The notes: generated from the letters alone by a model not told the origin. A DNA stretch of 64,000 nt from Acidobacteriota bacterium (GCA_963169195.1 CAUJDN010000099.1:17476-81475); one strand, 5' to 3'. Positions 50,355 through 59,159 are shown, numbered from the stretch's first letter. Numbers and translations are program-made.

Positions 50355-51112
50355 CGTGGAGCGCTGCGCAGGGCCTCGAGCCAGTGCTCGAGCTCGACCA
50401 GGGCCTCGGCCTCCGCCTCGGCGGGCGCTCCGGCATCCGCCGGCGCGACGGTCGGGGCCCATCGAGTCTCGTGGCCTCTCAGGCCCGCCTCGAGCATGGC
50501 AAACGGGTCGGTCGGCGCGGCCCCGGCCGGCTCCGGCACGGCCTCGACCCGCACGGGCGGAGCGATCACGCCGCCGTGCCTGGCGTCGAGCGCCGCGATG
50601 CCCGGAGGTGTGTCCGCGCCGAGCTGCTCCACCAGCCGGTCGAAGTCGAACAGGGCCTCGATGGACACCTCGGAGTCGGGCGAGCCGGCCGCGGTCGCCG
50701 GCGCCACCTGCTTCTCCATCCGCTCGACGGTCTCCTCGAGCTCGGGGTCGTGCCGGGCGAGCTCCAGCGCGCGGCGATAGTACGCGAGGGCCTCGGCGAT
50801 CTGGCCGCGACGCTGGTGGATCTCGGCCAGCCCACGGATGGCCGCGAGGTTGTCGGGCGCGCTCCGGACGACGATCGAGAGCTCGTCGCGGGCCTCTTCG
50901 AGCTGGCTCAGCTCGAGCAGGGCGCGGCCCAGCGTCACGCGCGCCGAGAGGTATCCGGGATGTCGGGCCAGTCCCGCGCGGCAGACGTCGATGGCCTCGG
51001 CGTTCTCGCCCGCGCGGCGGAGTTCCTCCGCGAGCTGTGCAAACGCGATCGACGACGGGTCCGCCTGGACCCGCCGTCGAAGGTCGAGAATGCGCGCGCT
51101 CTCCACAGCCAC
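50351..51112 (-). CDS. TPR-repeat protein downstream of the pilus genes
   Basis: About 253 residues, family not recognised. Residues 5-135 form three to four TPR units (SIAFAQLAEELRRAGENAEAIDVCRAGLARHP-type pattern), and the rest is a low-complexity Ala/Pro/Glu region. No signal peptide or membrane segment is seen, so it is probably cytoplasmic. GTG at 51112 is chosen (another GTG lies two codons on). It sits between a PKD lipoprotein and the peptidase in the pil-acc unit, suggesting a pilus assembly or scaffold role; that is inference. Confidence 0.65.
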   Translation of the reverse strand: MAVESARILDLRRRVQADPSSIAFAQLAEELRRAGENAEAIDVCRAGLARHPGYLSARVTLGRALLELSQLEEARDELSIVVRSAPDNLAAIRGLAEIHQRRGQIAEALAYYRRALELARHDPELEETVERMEKQVAPATAAGSPDSEVSIEALFDFDRLVEQLGADTPPGIAALDARHGGVIAPPVRVEAVPEPAGAAPTDPFAMLEAGLRGHETRWAPTVAPADAGAPAEAEAEALVELEHWLEALRSAPR

Positions 51113-51123
51113 CGGGTGGGCCT

Positions 51124-52131
51124 CTAGGGGACCACGGTCACGGTCCGGGACACCGTCGTCTGCTGGAACGCGTCGTCGGTGACCGTCAGCGTGACGACGT
51201 AGCTGCCGGCAGTGTCGTAGCGCTTCGCGACGGTGACGCCCGTGCCGGTGCGTCCGCTGCCGAAGTTCCAGTCGTAGGCCACGAGGCGCCGGCCCGGGGC
51301 CGCGCGGGACGCCTCCGCCGAGAAGAAGATGTCCTGGCTCGTCCGTGGCGACTCCGGCGAGAAGACGAACGAGGCAGTCGGCGGTGTACCCGCGGCGACC
51401 ACGACCGTCTGCGAGATCTGCGCCCACTGGCCGGTCGCGTTGGTGACGCGCAGGGTCACGACGTAGCTGCCGGGGGCGCGGAACTCGTGGTCGGTATTCA
51501 TCCCGGTCGACGAGCCGCCGTCGCCGAAGGTCCAGGCGTAGGAGCAGGCACTGCCGCAGGCCACGCCGTTGTCCGTGGTCGTCGAGGCGTCGAAGAGGAC
51601 GGTCTGGAAGGCGGTCACCGCCGTCGGCGAGAACACGAACTTCGGGTCGATGCGGTTCGGGCCGACGATGACCCCGGGCGGCAGGACGCGGAGGTCCACC
51701 TGTCGCGGGGCTTCACCGCGGTAGTCCCCGCCGATGGGCGTGACGAGGAACGTGACCAGCGAGCCATCTCCGGTCGAGACCGACGGGCGGGGCGGGGCCG
51801 TGTAGGTGACGCGGGCGCGCCCGTCGTCTCCCGTGACGACGGTGCGGGCCGACAACGTGCCGAAGTCGGCCACGACGCCGTCGACCATCATTTCGACGCG
51901 CAGGTTGACGTTTCGGGCGGGCTGGCCGCTGGGCCCGCGTGCGTCGATGGTGATGGCCGACTGCGACACGCCGTCCTGGTAGATGCTGTCGGGCACCGCC
52001 TGCAGGGTCAGCGACAACGCCAGTTCCGACGGGCCGGCGAGATCGGGCGCCTCGGTGTCCGTGACCGTGCACGACGCGGCGACGAGGGCCAGCGCCAGCA
52101 CTGCGATGATTCGTGATCCGCTTGTCCGCAT
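51124..52131 (-). CDS. PKD-domain lipoprotein in the pilus operon
   Basis: 335 residues. An N-terminal lipoprotein signal (RIIAVLALALVAASC, acylated Cys about residue 21) is followed by an invasin/big-like Ig domain (about 45-145; ITIDARGPSGQPARNVNLRV, DGRARVTY) and two PKD domains (YAWTFGDGGSSTG...APGSYVVTLRV; YDWNFGSGRTGTG...TAGSYVVTLTV). PKD and Ig domains usually mediate surface adhesion or display. ATG at 52131 is preferred because GGAG lies six bases upstream; a GTG at 52143 is in frame. Likely an outer-membrane lipoprotein made together with PilQ. Confidence 0.75.
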   Translation of the reverse strand: MRTSGSRIIAVLALALVAASCTVTDTEAPDLAGPSELALSLTLQAVPDSIYQDGVSQSAITIDARGPSGQPARNVNLRVEMMVDGVVADFGTLSARTVVTGDDGRARVTYTAPPRPSVSTGDGSLVTFLVTPIGGDYRGEAPRQVDLRVLPPGVIVGPNRIDPKFVFSPTAVTAFQTVLFDASTTTDNGVACGSACSYAWTFGDGGSSTGMNTDHEFRAPGSYVVTLRVTNATGQWAQISQTVVVAAGTPPTASFVFSPESPRTSQDIFFSAEASRAAPGRRLVAYDWNFGSGRTGTGVTVAKRYDTAGSYVVTLTVTDDAFQQTTVSRTVTVVP

Positions 52132-52143
52132 GATGCGCTCCAC

Positions 52144-52770
52144 CTACTGACCTCCCACCGGGTCGGCGAAATCGGCGAAGTTCACGCTCAACGTGCCGCT
52201 GGCGACGACTTCGTTGCCGACCTGGTCACGCCCGAAGAACGTGATCTCCGCGATGGTGCTGATGATGATCGCGCCGCCGAGGCCGCGCAGGCTGCGGAGG
52301 GGCGCCTCGAGCTTGGCCTGGTGGCGCACGATCTCGAACACCATGTCGGCCGAGCCCTGCGCCGGTATCGTGACCGTCGCGGCGCCGTCGAAGGCGTACG
52401 GCACGTCCACGCCCTGGGTGTTGCGGCCATCCGTCCGCCGGAACTCCACGCGGTACCGTGAGATCGTGATCGTGTTGAGCGACGAGGGCGCCGTGGGGCT
52501 GGTGCCGGAGCCGGGATTCCGGAGACCCAGCCGCATCGTCGCGCGGCCCAGATCGTTGAAGGTGCCCCCACCCGTCTGCACGTCCGATGCGAGCGGAACG
52601 CCGAACTCCTCCGGATCGGCCCCGGATGCCCCGACGATGGAGTCGATGATCACGAAGGCGGGCGACGAACCGGTCCGCGTGAGCTCGCTGGCGCAGGAGG
52701 TCAGGCCCGCGAGGCTCGACACCACGACCGCGAGACCCGCGAGCGTGCGAGAACTGAGGATGCTGTGCAT
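52144..52770 (-). CDS. Uncharacterised lipoprotein downstream of pilQ
   Basis: 208 residues, family not recognised. A clear lipoprotein signal (LAVVVSSLAGLTSC) puts the acylated cysteine near residue 26. The mature part is beta-rich (SRYRVEFRRTDGRN, ATVTIPAQGSADMVFEIVR, AEITFFGRDQVGNEV) and resembles a single Ig-like or filament-binding sandwich. Only ten bases separate it from pilQ, and the next lipoprotein follows directly, so it belongs to the pil transcript. A pilotin-like or secretin-associated role is conceivable but unproven. Confidence 0.65.
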   Translation of the reverse strand: MHSILSSRTLAGLAVVVSSLAGLTSCASELTRTGSSPAFVIIDSIVGASGADPEEFGVPLASDVQTGGGTFNDLGRATMRLGLRNPGSGTSPTAPSSLNTITISRYRVEFRRTDGRNTQGVDVPYAFDGAATVTIPAQGSADMVFEIVRHQAKLEAPLRSLRGLGGAIIISTIAEITFFGRDQVGNEVVASGTLSVNFADFADPVGGQ

Positions 52771-52780
52771 GACGTCGTCC

Positions 52781-55012
52781 CTACCCCTTCGTGATCCGCG
52801 GCGTGATGAAGATCAGCAGCTCGCGGTTCTCCTCACTGAGCTCGTCGCGCTTGAACAGCCAGCCGAGCAGCGGGATGCGGTTCAGGAGCGGCGTCCGGCC
52901 CTCGACCATCTGCTCGCGGCTCGTGTAGATGCCGCCGATGACCGTCGTCTCGCCGTCGGAGACCAGGACGCTGGTGACCGCGCGCTGCGTGTCGATCGGC
53001 GGGATGCCGTTCACCGACCGGCTGTAGTCGGGCGCGGCGTTCTCGATGGCAATGCGCATGATCACGGTTCCGGCCGCCGTGATTTGCGGCGTGACGCGCA
53101 GCTGCAGGGCGGCGTCCTTGAAGGTCACCGTGATGGTGTTGTTCGCCTGCGTCTGAATCGGAATCTGCACGCCCTGGGTGATCTCGGCCTCGACGTTGTT
53201 CTGGGTCGACACGCGCGGCGTCGAGAGGAGCCGGCCCTTGCCGGTCCGCTCCAGGGCCGACAGGGCCACGTCGAGGTTCAACGCGCCGTTGATGGACCCG
53301 AGGGCGATGCCAAGCGCGCTCGTGACGCCCGACGGCACCGGGAGCTTGGTCTCGCCGACGACGGAGGCGGAGTTCGGGAATGCCAGGTTCGTCGTGTTGC
53401 CGAGCGCCGGATCCATGCGGCCGCGGAAGCCCCACTGTACGCCCAGCGACCGCGCGAAATCCCGGCTCGTCTGCACGATGCGCGCTTCAATCTCCACCTG
53501 CGGCTGCGGCGAGTCGAGGCTCGTGACGAGTTCGCCCGCCGCCACGAGCCGCTCCGGCAGGTCCCGGATGATGAGCGTGTTGGTGCGCTGGTCGATCTGC
53601 ACGTCGCCCCGTGACGAGAGCGCGCTCTTCGTGATGATGGGCACCAGGTCGGCCGCCTTGGCGTAGCTCAGGGGCCGCGTCATCACCTCGAGGCTGCCCG
53701 CCAGGGCCTCCGCCTCGGCCAGCTTCCGGCGCTCCTCGTTCTCCTGCGCCAGCACGCTGAGCGGCGCGATGCGGACGATGGTGCCGTCCACGGCGTAGCC
53801 CAGCTTGTTGGCCTTGAGAATGATGTCGAGGGCCTGATCCCACGGCACCTCCTTCAGGGACACGTCCACGCTGCCCTGGATGCTCGGGTCGATCACGACG
53901 TTCAGCCCGCTGATCTCCGCGAAGGTCCGCAGCACGGCGCGCAGGTCGGCGCCCTGGAAGTCGAAGGTCACCGGGTGCCCCGTGAAGCGGGGCGGGGCCG
54001 CCTCGGAGGCTGCGGGCTGGCCGGCCTGCACCGCCGGCGCGGCCGCCTGGGCCGCAGCCAGGGAGGCCGTGCCGCTGGCGGCGGGCGCCATGGCGGGCGC
54101 TGCGGCGACGGGAAGCGGCTCGGGCGCGGCCGGCGTCACTATCGAGGCCGCGGCCCCGGCCGCACGCGCGAAGAGCACGCGGAGCTCCTCGCCGACGCTC
54201 TCGACCGTGTACGGAAGCTTCTTCACGAGATCGATGACGACCCGCGTGATGAGCGGCTCGGTGCTGTTGACGCCCACGCGCACGCGCCGGACGTCGCCCT
54301 GGTCAACCAGGGTCGCGGGCGGCACGCCGCCCGGGCCTACCCCCTCGAAATCGAGCAGCACGCGGGCCGGCAGGTCCTCGACGGCTTCGACCCTGGAGGC
54401 CACCAGGCGGCCATTGCCCGAGAGCGCGATGGCCGTGCCGTCGGGCAGTGCCATCGGCTTGACGCCGGTGAGGCGGGTGGCCAGGCGCCGGGCGGTGTCC
54501 TGTGGCTCGCGGCCGGTGACCTCCTGCGCCGTCTCGGGCTGCGCGGCCGCGGGGGTGCGCAGCAGGAAGGGGACGGCCGGCGTGGCGGCTTTCACGCCAT
54601 CGCGGTCCACCTCCACGTAGATGAGATTGCGAGACGACCGGACGCGGTGCGAGGCCGGGTGCGCCAGGGCCACGCGGACGCGCGCGACCGGCGAACCGTC
54701 CGGGGCCATGGCCGATTCCAGCCGCACGTTCGACACGGGCGGTTCCATGGCGCCGAGCTCTCGACCGTCCAGCTGCCCCGCGCGGGCGTTCCGCAGGTCC
54801 ACGAACACCGTCAGCGGATCCGGCTGGCTGGTCAGATACGCCACCGGCTCGCTGGTGTCGATGAGGACGGTGCTGACCTCCCCGTCCAGCCGGCCGGAGA
54901 CGGACCGGACGGCGGGGCCGTCCGCGGCCGGCGGCCCGCTGGCCGTCAGCGTCGCGGCAACGGCCGCCATCAGGGGCGCGGCCCAGATCAGTCGAGCGTA
55001 GCGACTGCCCAT
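52781..55012 (-). CDS. pilQ: Type IV pilus secretin PilQ
   Basis: 743 residues. A signal peptide (LIWAAPLMAAVAATLTASG) precedes AMIN-type domains (about 35-130 and 190-280), a low-complexity Ala/Pro linker (about 300-345), a secretin/TonB short N-terminal domain (VTFDFQGADLRAVLRTFAEISGLNVVIDPSIQGSV), an N1 domain (RTNTLIIRDLPERL) and the C-terminal secretin barrel (VEIEARIVQTSRDFARSLGVQW, VTPQITAAGTVIMRI, GIPPIDTQRAVTSVLVSDGETTVIGGI, NRIPLLGWLFKRD). It forms the outer-membrane pilus gate. The ATG shares one base with the pilP stop. Confidence 0.96.
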   Translation of the reverse strand: MGSRYARLIWAAPLMAAVAATLTASGPPAADGPAVRSVSGRLDGEVSTVLIDTSEPVAYLTSQPDPLTVFVDLRNARAGQLDGRELGAMEPPVSNVRLESAMAPDGSPVARVRVALAHPASHRVRSSRNLIYVEVDRDGVKAATPAVPFLLRTPAAAQPETAQEVTGREPQDTARRLATRLTGVKPMALPDGTAIALSGNGRLVASRVEAVEDLPARVLLDFEGVGPGGVPPATLVDQGDVRRVRVGVNSTEPLITRVVIDLVKKLPYTVESVGEELRVLFARAAGAAASIVTPAAPEPLPVAAAPAMAPAASGTASLAAAQAAAPAVQAGQPAASEAAPPRFTGHPVTFDFQGADLRAVLRTFAEISGLNVVIDPSIQGSVDVSLKEVPWDQALDIILKANKLGYAVDGTIVRIAPLSVLAQENEERRKLAEAEALAGSLEVMTRPLSYAKAADLVPIITKSALSSRGDVQIDQRTNTLIIRDLPERLVAAGELVTSLDSPQPQVEIEARIVQTSRDFARSLGVQWGFRGRMDPALGNTTNLAFPNSASVVGETKLPVPSGVTSALGIALGSINGALNLDVALSALERTGKGRLLSTPRVSTQNNVEAEITQGVQIPIQTQANNTITVTFKDAALQLRVTPQITAAGTVIMRIAIENAAPDYSRSVNGIPPIDTQRAVTSVLVSDGETTVIGGIYTSREQMVEGRTPLLNRIPLLGWLFKRDELSEENRELLIFITPRITKG

Positions 55013-55506
55013 CACTTGTTCTCTCCACCGCGAAGGAACTTGCGCACTTCGCGCTGCTTTTCGAGCGACAGAGGATCGTTGACTTGCTGCAGGATGATGA
55101 CCATCTGGGGGGTGATCGTCCGGATGGTGCCGTCGGCAAGGCGATCGCCGGGCCGGACCGTGTACACCTTGCCGGCGGCGCCCGACACCATGGCCGCCAG
55201 CGTCCCGCGATTGTCGATGATGCCGCGCACGACGATCTCGTCGGCCGTGAGGCCGGCGACGCCCTCGACCCGGGTCTCGGTCGCCGCCTTCCCCTGCTGC
55301 ACGCCACTCGGCGTGATCAGCGAGACGAAGGGATCCCGACGGCCATCGTTGGCATAGGCGTAGTTGGCCGGCGGCGTCGGCGCGTTGCTGGCCGGGGCCT
55401 TGGCAGCCGCCGGCGCCGGCGGAGCGGACGGGGTCTGCGCGAGCGGCTGGCTCGCACCGGCCGTCACGACGACGACGGCCACGATGAACGGATGGAGGCG
55501 AGTCAT
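55012..55506 (-). CDS. pilP: Type IV pilus assembly protein PilP
   Basis: 164 residues. A hydrophobic N-terminus (FIVAVVVVTAGASQPLAQ) is followed by an Ala/Pro linker, the motif RRDPFVSLITP and a beta-sandwich HR domain (DEIVVRGIIDNRGTLAAMV, VYTVRPGDRLADGTIRTITPQMVII). Classical PilP proteins are lipoproteins; no lipobox cysteine is visible, so this one may be periplasmic or anchored by the uncleaved segment. PilP links the PilNO inner-membrane complex to PilQ. It overlaps pilO by four bases. Confidence 0.85.
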   Translation of the reverse strand: MTRLHPFIVAVVVVTAGASQPLAQTPSAPPAPAAAKAPASNAPTPPANYAYANDGRRDPFVSLITPSGVQQGKAATETRVEGVAGLTADEIVVRGIIDNRGTLAAMVSGAAGKVYTVRPGDRLADGTIRTITPQMVIILQQVNDPLSLEKQREVRKFLRGGENK

Positions 55507-56135
55507 TCGGTCTTCTGCGCCGGCGCGGCCTTCTTCGCCGGCGGCCCCTTCGTGGTGGCGGCAGGCGCCGCGGATTGATCGACCAGGACGAAGGTCGTGG
55601 CCGTGCACGACACCGCAATCGTGGACGCGTCGGTCTGATCGGTCTTCGACGTGATGTTCAGGTCGCCCACGTTGATGATGCGCGGGAAGCGGCTCACGCG
55701 GTCGAGGAACGCGCCGAGGCTGTGGTAGGTGCCCTCGAGCTCGAGACCGATGGGCCACTCGGCGTGGAGCTCCCGCGTGGCGATGGGCTGCGGCCGGAAC
55801 CCGCGGATCGTCAGGTTCGACTGCGTGGCCAGGGTCTGGATGCGGCGCAGCAGATCGCCCACGTCCTTTTCCTCCGGCAGGATGGGTTTGAGCGCCTCGA
55901 GCCGCGCCTCGAGGTCCGCCACCTGCGCCCGGAAGGCCGGCAGCTGCCGGGCGGTCTCGCTGCCCTTGGCGTTGCGGGCGCGAATCGCCTCCAGCTCGCG
56001 GTTCCGGGCCGCGAGGATCTCCTGCTGCGGCATCTCGTAGAAGTAGTAGAAGGCGCCGGCCGCGCCCAGGGCGAGGAGCGCGAAGACGCCCAGCTGCCCG
56101 TACCAGGGAAGCTTCCCCATGCCCAGGCTAGCCAC
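55503..56135 (-). CDS. pilO: Type IV pilus inner-membrane protein PilO
   Basis: 210 residues. One N-terminal membrane helix (GVFALLALGAAGAFYYFYEM), a coiled-coil segment (ARNRELEAIRARNAKGSETAR...LEARLEALKPILP) and a ferredoxin-like periplasmic domain (EEKDVGDLLRRIQTLATQSNL, HSLGAFLDRVSRFPRIINV) give the PilO fold. The C-terminus is a Lys/Ala tail. It dimerises with PilN in the alignment complex. GTG start inside the pilN end (eight-base overlap). Confidence 0.92.
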   Translation of the reverse strand: MASLGMGKLPWYGQLGVFALLALGAAGAFYYFYEMPQQEILAARNRELEAIRARNAKGSETARQLPAFRAQVADLEARLEALKPILPEEKDVGDLLRRIQTLATQSNLTIRGFRPQPIATRELHAEWPIGLELEGTYHSLGAFLDRVSRFPRIINVGDLNITSKTDQTDASTIAVSCTATTFVLVDQSAAPAATTKGPPAKKAAPAQKTE

Positions 56136-56766
56136 GGGGACCTCCCTTCGCCGCAGGGCGGCCCTTCACGGGCGCCGCCACCGGCAGCGTCTCGATGCCG
56201 GCCATCTGGAACGACCCGCGGATGGAGAACCGGATGGTCTCCGGCCCGCCGCCCTGGCCCGTCACGACCTCGCTCGAGAGGATCTCGACCGGCCGTCTGA
56301 AGTAGCGCGAGGCTTCGAGGTTGCCGATGAAGTCGGAGAGAGAGGTGAGCGAGAGGCAGCGGCCCTCGATGGTGACGTCGTACGCCTGCTGCCGGATGCC
56401 GGTCAGCCACATCATGTCGGGCAGGGCGCGGCTCACCTGGTCCACGATGTGGACCGGCGCGCTCTGGCCCCGCCTCAGCTCGTCGATCAGCGTGGCACGC
56501 TGCTCGAGCTGACCCCGCCGCGCCTCGAACTGGGCGACCTCCTTCAGGATCTCGGCCAGCCGCTGCTCCTCGCGCCGCGCCTCGGCCAGCTGGCGGTCCG
56601 CGGTGGCCACCATCTGCCCCAGCGCCCAGTACCGCCACCCGATCCCGAGGGCTGCCAGCACGAGGATGAGGCTGCCGAGGACGGTCAGCTTCTGGGCCGC
56701 CTGGAGCCCTTTCGACGCGGCCTTGGCCGCGCGGCGCTCGGATGCGAGCAGGTTGATGCGAATCAT
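56128..56766 (-). CDS. pilN: Type IV pilus inner-membrane protein PilN
   Basis: 212 residues. The N-terminus MIRINLLASERR is the cytoplasmic peptide that fits the PilM groove (family consensus INLLP). A single helix (LTVLGSLILVLAALGIGWRYW) is followed by a coiled coil (LAEARREEQRLAEILKEVAQFEARR) and a periplasmic domain (MMWLTGIRQQAYDVTIEGRCLSLTSLSDFIGNLE). Overlaps both pilM and pilO, as expected for subunits made in equal amounts. Confidence 0.93.
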   Translation of the reverse strand: MIRINLLASERRAAKAASKGLQAAQKLTVLGSLILVLAALGIGWRYWALGQMVATADRQLAEARREEQRLAEILKEVAQFEARRGQLEQRATLIDELRRGQSAPVHIVDQVSRALPDMMWLTGIRQQAYDVTIEGRCLSLTSLSDFIGNLEASRYFRRPVEILSSEVVTGQGGGPETIRFSIRGSFQMAGIETLPVAAPVKGRPAAKGGPRG

Positions 56767-57827
56767 CGGTCGCCCACCTTGCGCAGCGCGAGCCCGATGG
56801 CCACGGCGGCCACGGGCGCCAGTTCCTCGGCCGAGGCCACGCCCAGCTTGGCCGGATCGATGGACACCTGGCGGAAGGGATCGAACGTCTCCACCTTCGT
56901 GTGGAAGCGCGCGGCGAGCGCCTGGGCGAATCCCTCGATTCGGGACGCGCCCCCGCTCAGCACGATCCGGTCGATCCGATCGCTCGACGCCGTCGCCTTG
57001 AAGAAGTCGAACGTCTTCTCGACCTCGAGCAGGACGTTGTCCGTCATGGCCTTCAGCACGGGGCGGGCATCGTCGTAGGCCGCGCCCTCGACGTCCTCGC
57101 CCTTCTTCAGCTGCTCGGCCAGGTCGTAGGGCAGGCCCAGCTCGCGCTGCACGGCCTCGGTGAAGGCGTTCCCGCCCATCGAGATGTCCCGGGTGAACAC
57201 GGACTGCGAGCCGTTCAGGACGTTGATGTTCGTGGCGCTGGCCCCCATGTTGAGCAGCGCCACGATGACACCATCTTCGAAGCCATAGTTGGCCTCGTAG
57301 GCGTTCTGCAGGGCAAAGGCATCCACGTCGACGATGACGGGGGTCCGGCCGGCCTGCACGATGACGTTGGTGTAGTCGGCAATCTTGTCCTTCTTGGCCG
57401 CCACGAGGAGCACGTCCATGGTGCCCTGCCCCTCGCCGCCGGCCGCCGGGGTGAGGACCTCGTAGTCCAGGTTGACGTCCTGGATGTCGAAGGGGATGTA
57501 CTGCTCGGCCTCCCAGTAGATGGACTCGCCGAGCTCCTGCTCGGTCATGGCGGGCAGGGTGATCTTCTTGACGATCACCGAGTTGCCCGACAGCGAGGCC
57601 ACGACGTCCCTCGCCTTGAACTGCTTGTTCTCGAAGAGGCGTCGGACCGCGTCGGCCACGGCCCCGCCGTCGATGATGGCGCCGTCCACGATGCTGTCGG
57701 GGGGAATGGGCTCCACCCCGACGGCCGAGACGCGATAGCCCTTGCCGGCGGGCCTGAGTTCGATGGCTTTGATGGCGCTCGACCCGATGTCGAGCCCGAC
57801 CAACCCTTTGCTTAGGCGAAAGAACAA
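56763..57827 (-). CDS. pilM: Type IV pilus assembly ATPase-like protein PilM
   Basis: 354 residues of an actin-like fold. The phosphate-1 region reads GLVGLDIGSSAIKAIEL, with VVASLSGNSVIVKKITLPAMTEQEL, GNAFTEAVQRELGLPYDLAEQLK and the phosphate-2/adenosine region IVLSGGASRIEGFAQALAARF. PilM binds the PilN tail on the cytoplasmic side. The TTG start at 57827 is preferred because GGAG lies eight bases upstream and the N-terminus then matches PilM; a longer in-frame extension has no similarity by eye. First gene of the unit behind a sigma-54-type promoter. Confidence 0.94.
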   Translation of the reverse strand: MFFRLSKGLVGLDIGSSAIKAIELRPAGKGYRVSAVGVEPIPPDSIVDGAIIDGGAVADAVRRLFENKQFKARDVVASLSGNSVIVKKITLPAMTEQELGESIYWEAEQYIPFDIQDVNLDYEVLTPAAGGEGQGTMDVLLVAAKKDKIADYTNVIVQAGRTPVIVDVDAFALQNAYEANYGFEDGVIVALLNMGASATNINVLNGSQSVFTRDISMGGNAFTEAVQRELGLPYDLAEQLKKGEDVEGAAYDDARPVLKAMTDNVLLEVEKTFDFFKATASSDRIDRIVLSGGASRIEGFAQALAARFHTKVETFDPFRQVSIDPAKLGVASAEELAPVAAVAIGLALRKVGDR

Positions 57828-57865
57828 GGCAGTGTCTCCGCTTCTTCGTCCACCCCGTCGCATGG

Positions 57866-57881
57866 GCAAAGCCGGTACCAG
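57866..57881 (-). promoter_or_regulatory. Sigma-54 -24/-12 promoter of pilMNOPQ
   Basis: CTGGTACCGGCTTTGC on the minus strand matches CTGGCAC-N5-TTGC with one mismatch in the -24 block and a perfect -12 block. GG and GC are separated by exactly ten bases. A start near 57854 leaves a leader of about 27 bases containing the GGAG ribosome-binding site before the pilM TTG. Confidence 0.7.
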
Positions 57882-57901
57882 CCGGCCCCAAGGCCCCCTG
57901 G

Positions 57902-57999
57902 CCGACAAAATTGGCCGAAGAGGGCTGGTTGCTCGAGTCCGCGGGCGGCCTGGGTGAACCCGATCGCTGACAGAATTGCAAGCGGCTGACGGAAACTGC
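57902..57999 (-). promoter_or_regulatory. TGTC-core direct repeats upstream of the pil sigma-54 promoter
   Basis: Minus-strand CAATTTTGTCGGC (57914-57902) and CAATTCTGTCAGC (57978-57966) differ at only two positions and lie about 64 bases apart. A looser copy, GCAGTTTCCGTCAGC, lies at 57999-57985. Distances from the predicted start (about 50 to 145 bases upstream) suit an activator of sigma-54 transcription. Confidence 0.45.
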
Positions 58000-58309
58000 C
58001 GTTCCCGCCTGCGGGTCAGCGACGGCCTCTCGCGGAGGGGACTCGTTGAGGCTTATCGGGTCCTGCCTGGGCAGGAACAGGGGGAGAGCCCAGGGCCGAG
58101 GTTCCGGGGGGGCTGGCCGACGGCGCCTGGCCGGCGGGTGTCGGCAGGGTGGGACCCCCCCTTGTCGGCTGGTTGATGGCCAGAACTCCCGCCCCCGCTG
58201 CGAGTTCCGGCCGTTCTCGCCCTTGCATTCGGGTTTGCTTCGTCGTATCATTTCGGTTTGCCGTGCCCGAGGACGGGGGCGGCAGGGACCCGTACCCAGG
58301 ACTCGATTC

Positions 58310-58741
58310 ATGCCTACTTACGTTGCAACCCCGGCGAGCGTGACCAGCCGCTGGCACCTCATCGACGCCGAGGGGAAGGTGCTCGGCCGCGTCGCCAGCC
58401 ACGCGGCGCGCCTGCTCCAGGGCAAGCACAAGGCGACTTATACCCCGTTCATCGACACGGGCGACCACGTGGTCATCGTCAATGCGGCCAGGGTCAAGCT
58501 GACCGGCCGCAAGGACGAGCAGAAGATGTATCGGCGCCACAGCGGCTACTCGGGCGGTCTGCGCGAGGAAACCGCGAAGGTGGTGCGCCAGCGTCAGCCC
58601 GTGCGGCTCATGGAAGAGGCCGTGCGCGGCATGCTGCCCAAGTCGAAGCTCGGCGACGCCATGTTCCGCAAGGTGAAGGTGTACGCGGGCGGCACCCACC
58701 CGCATCAGGCTCAGCAACCCACTCAGTTCGAGGTCGCATAA
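58310..58741 (+). CDS. rplM: 50S ribosomal protein L13
   Basis: 143 residues. [68 protein letters not shown] and [31 protein letters not shown] are characteristic of L13. ATG at 58310 with AGGA eight bases upstream. It is paired with rpsI, as in nearly all bacteria. The structured 5' region could host autoregulation, but no known L13 leader was matched. Confidence 0.97.
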   Translation: MPTYVATPASVTSRWHLIDAEGKVLGRVASHAARLLQGKHKATYTPFIDTGDHVVIVNAARVKLTGRKDEQKMYRRHSGYSGGLREETAKVVRQRQPVRLMEEAVRGMLPKSKLGDAMFRKVKVYAGGTHPHQAQQPTQFEVA

Positions 58742-58745
58742 AATC

Positions 58746-59138
58746 TTGGCTGCTACTCAGTATTACGCCACCGGACGCCGCAAGGAGTCCACCGCACGCG
58801 TCTTCCTCCGTCCCGGCACGGGCACCATCACGGTCAACCACCGCGCCTTCGACAACTACTTCCCCACCGAGGCCCTGCGCGTGCAGGTCAAGGTGCCGCT
58901 GGCGCTCACCGAGACGGTCGGGCAGTTCGACGTGCTGGCCACGGTCAGCGGCGGCGGCGTCACGGGCCAGGCCGGCGCCATCCGGCTCGGCATCGCGCGC
59001 GCGCTCTGCGCGTTCAGCGCCGAGCTCCGCCCGCGCCTCAAGAAGGACGGCCTGCTCACGCGCGACGCCCGCGCGAAGGAGCGCAAGAAGTACGGCATGG
59101 CTGGCGCGCGGAAGCGCTTCCAGTTCAGCAAGCGCTAG
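58746..59138 (+). CDS. rpsI: 30S ribosomal protein S9
   Basis: 130 residues. [34 protein letters not shown] at the start and the basic C-terminal tail ([19 protein letters not shown]) that reaches the P-site tRNA are typical. TTG start four bases after the rplM stop; no ATG or GTG fits the conserved N-terminus. Confidence 0.97.
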   Translation: MAATQYYATGRRKESTARVFLRPGTGTITVNHRAFDNYFPTEALRVQVKVPLALTETVGQFDVLATVSGGGVTGQAGAIRLGIARALCAFSAELRPRLKKDGLLTRDARAKERKKYGMAGARKRFQFSKR

Positions 59139-59159
59139 TTCGTCGATTCGCACTTGTGT

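Larger units (their letters stand above)
57828..58309. promoter_or_regulatory. Divergent control region, pilMNOPQ / rplM-rpsI
   Basis: 482 bases without a plausible gene. On the minus side it holds a sigma-54 element and TGTC-containing direct repeats. In the middle are GC-rich hairpins: TCCTGCC-TG-GGCAGGA at 58061-58076, and a larger foldable block 58105-58160 with GGGGGGG/CCCCCCC and GCCGAC/GTCGGC arms. On the plus side lie TTGCAT (58223-58228) and TATCAT (58246-58251) with a 17-base spacer, a credible rplM promoter, and AGGA eight bases before the rplM ATG. Confidence 0.6.

Noticed and set aside
57858..57890. GGGCAAAGCC on the plus strand resembling part of a GEMM cyclic-di-GMP riboswitch.
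   Set aside because: The paired stems, GNRA loop and second conserved block of the riboswitch are absent. The bases are better explained as the minus-strand sigma-54 element of pilM.
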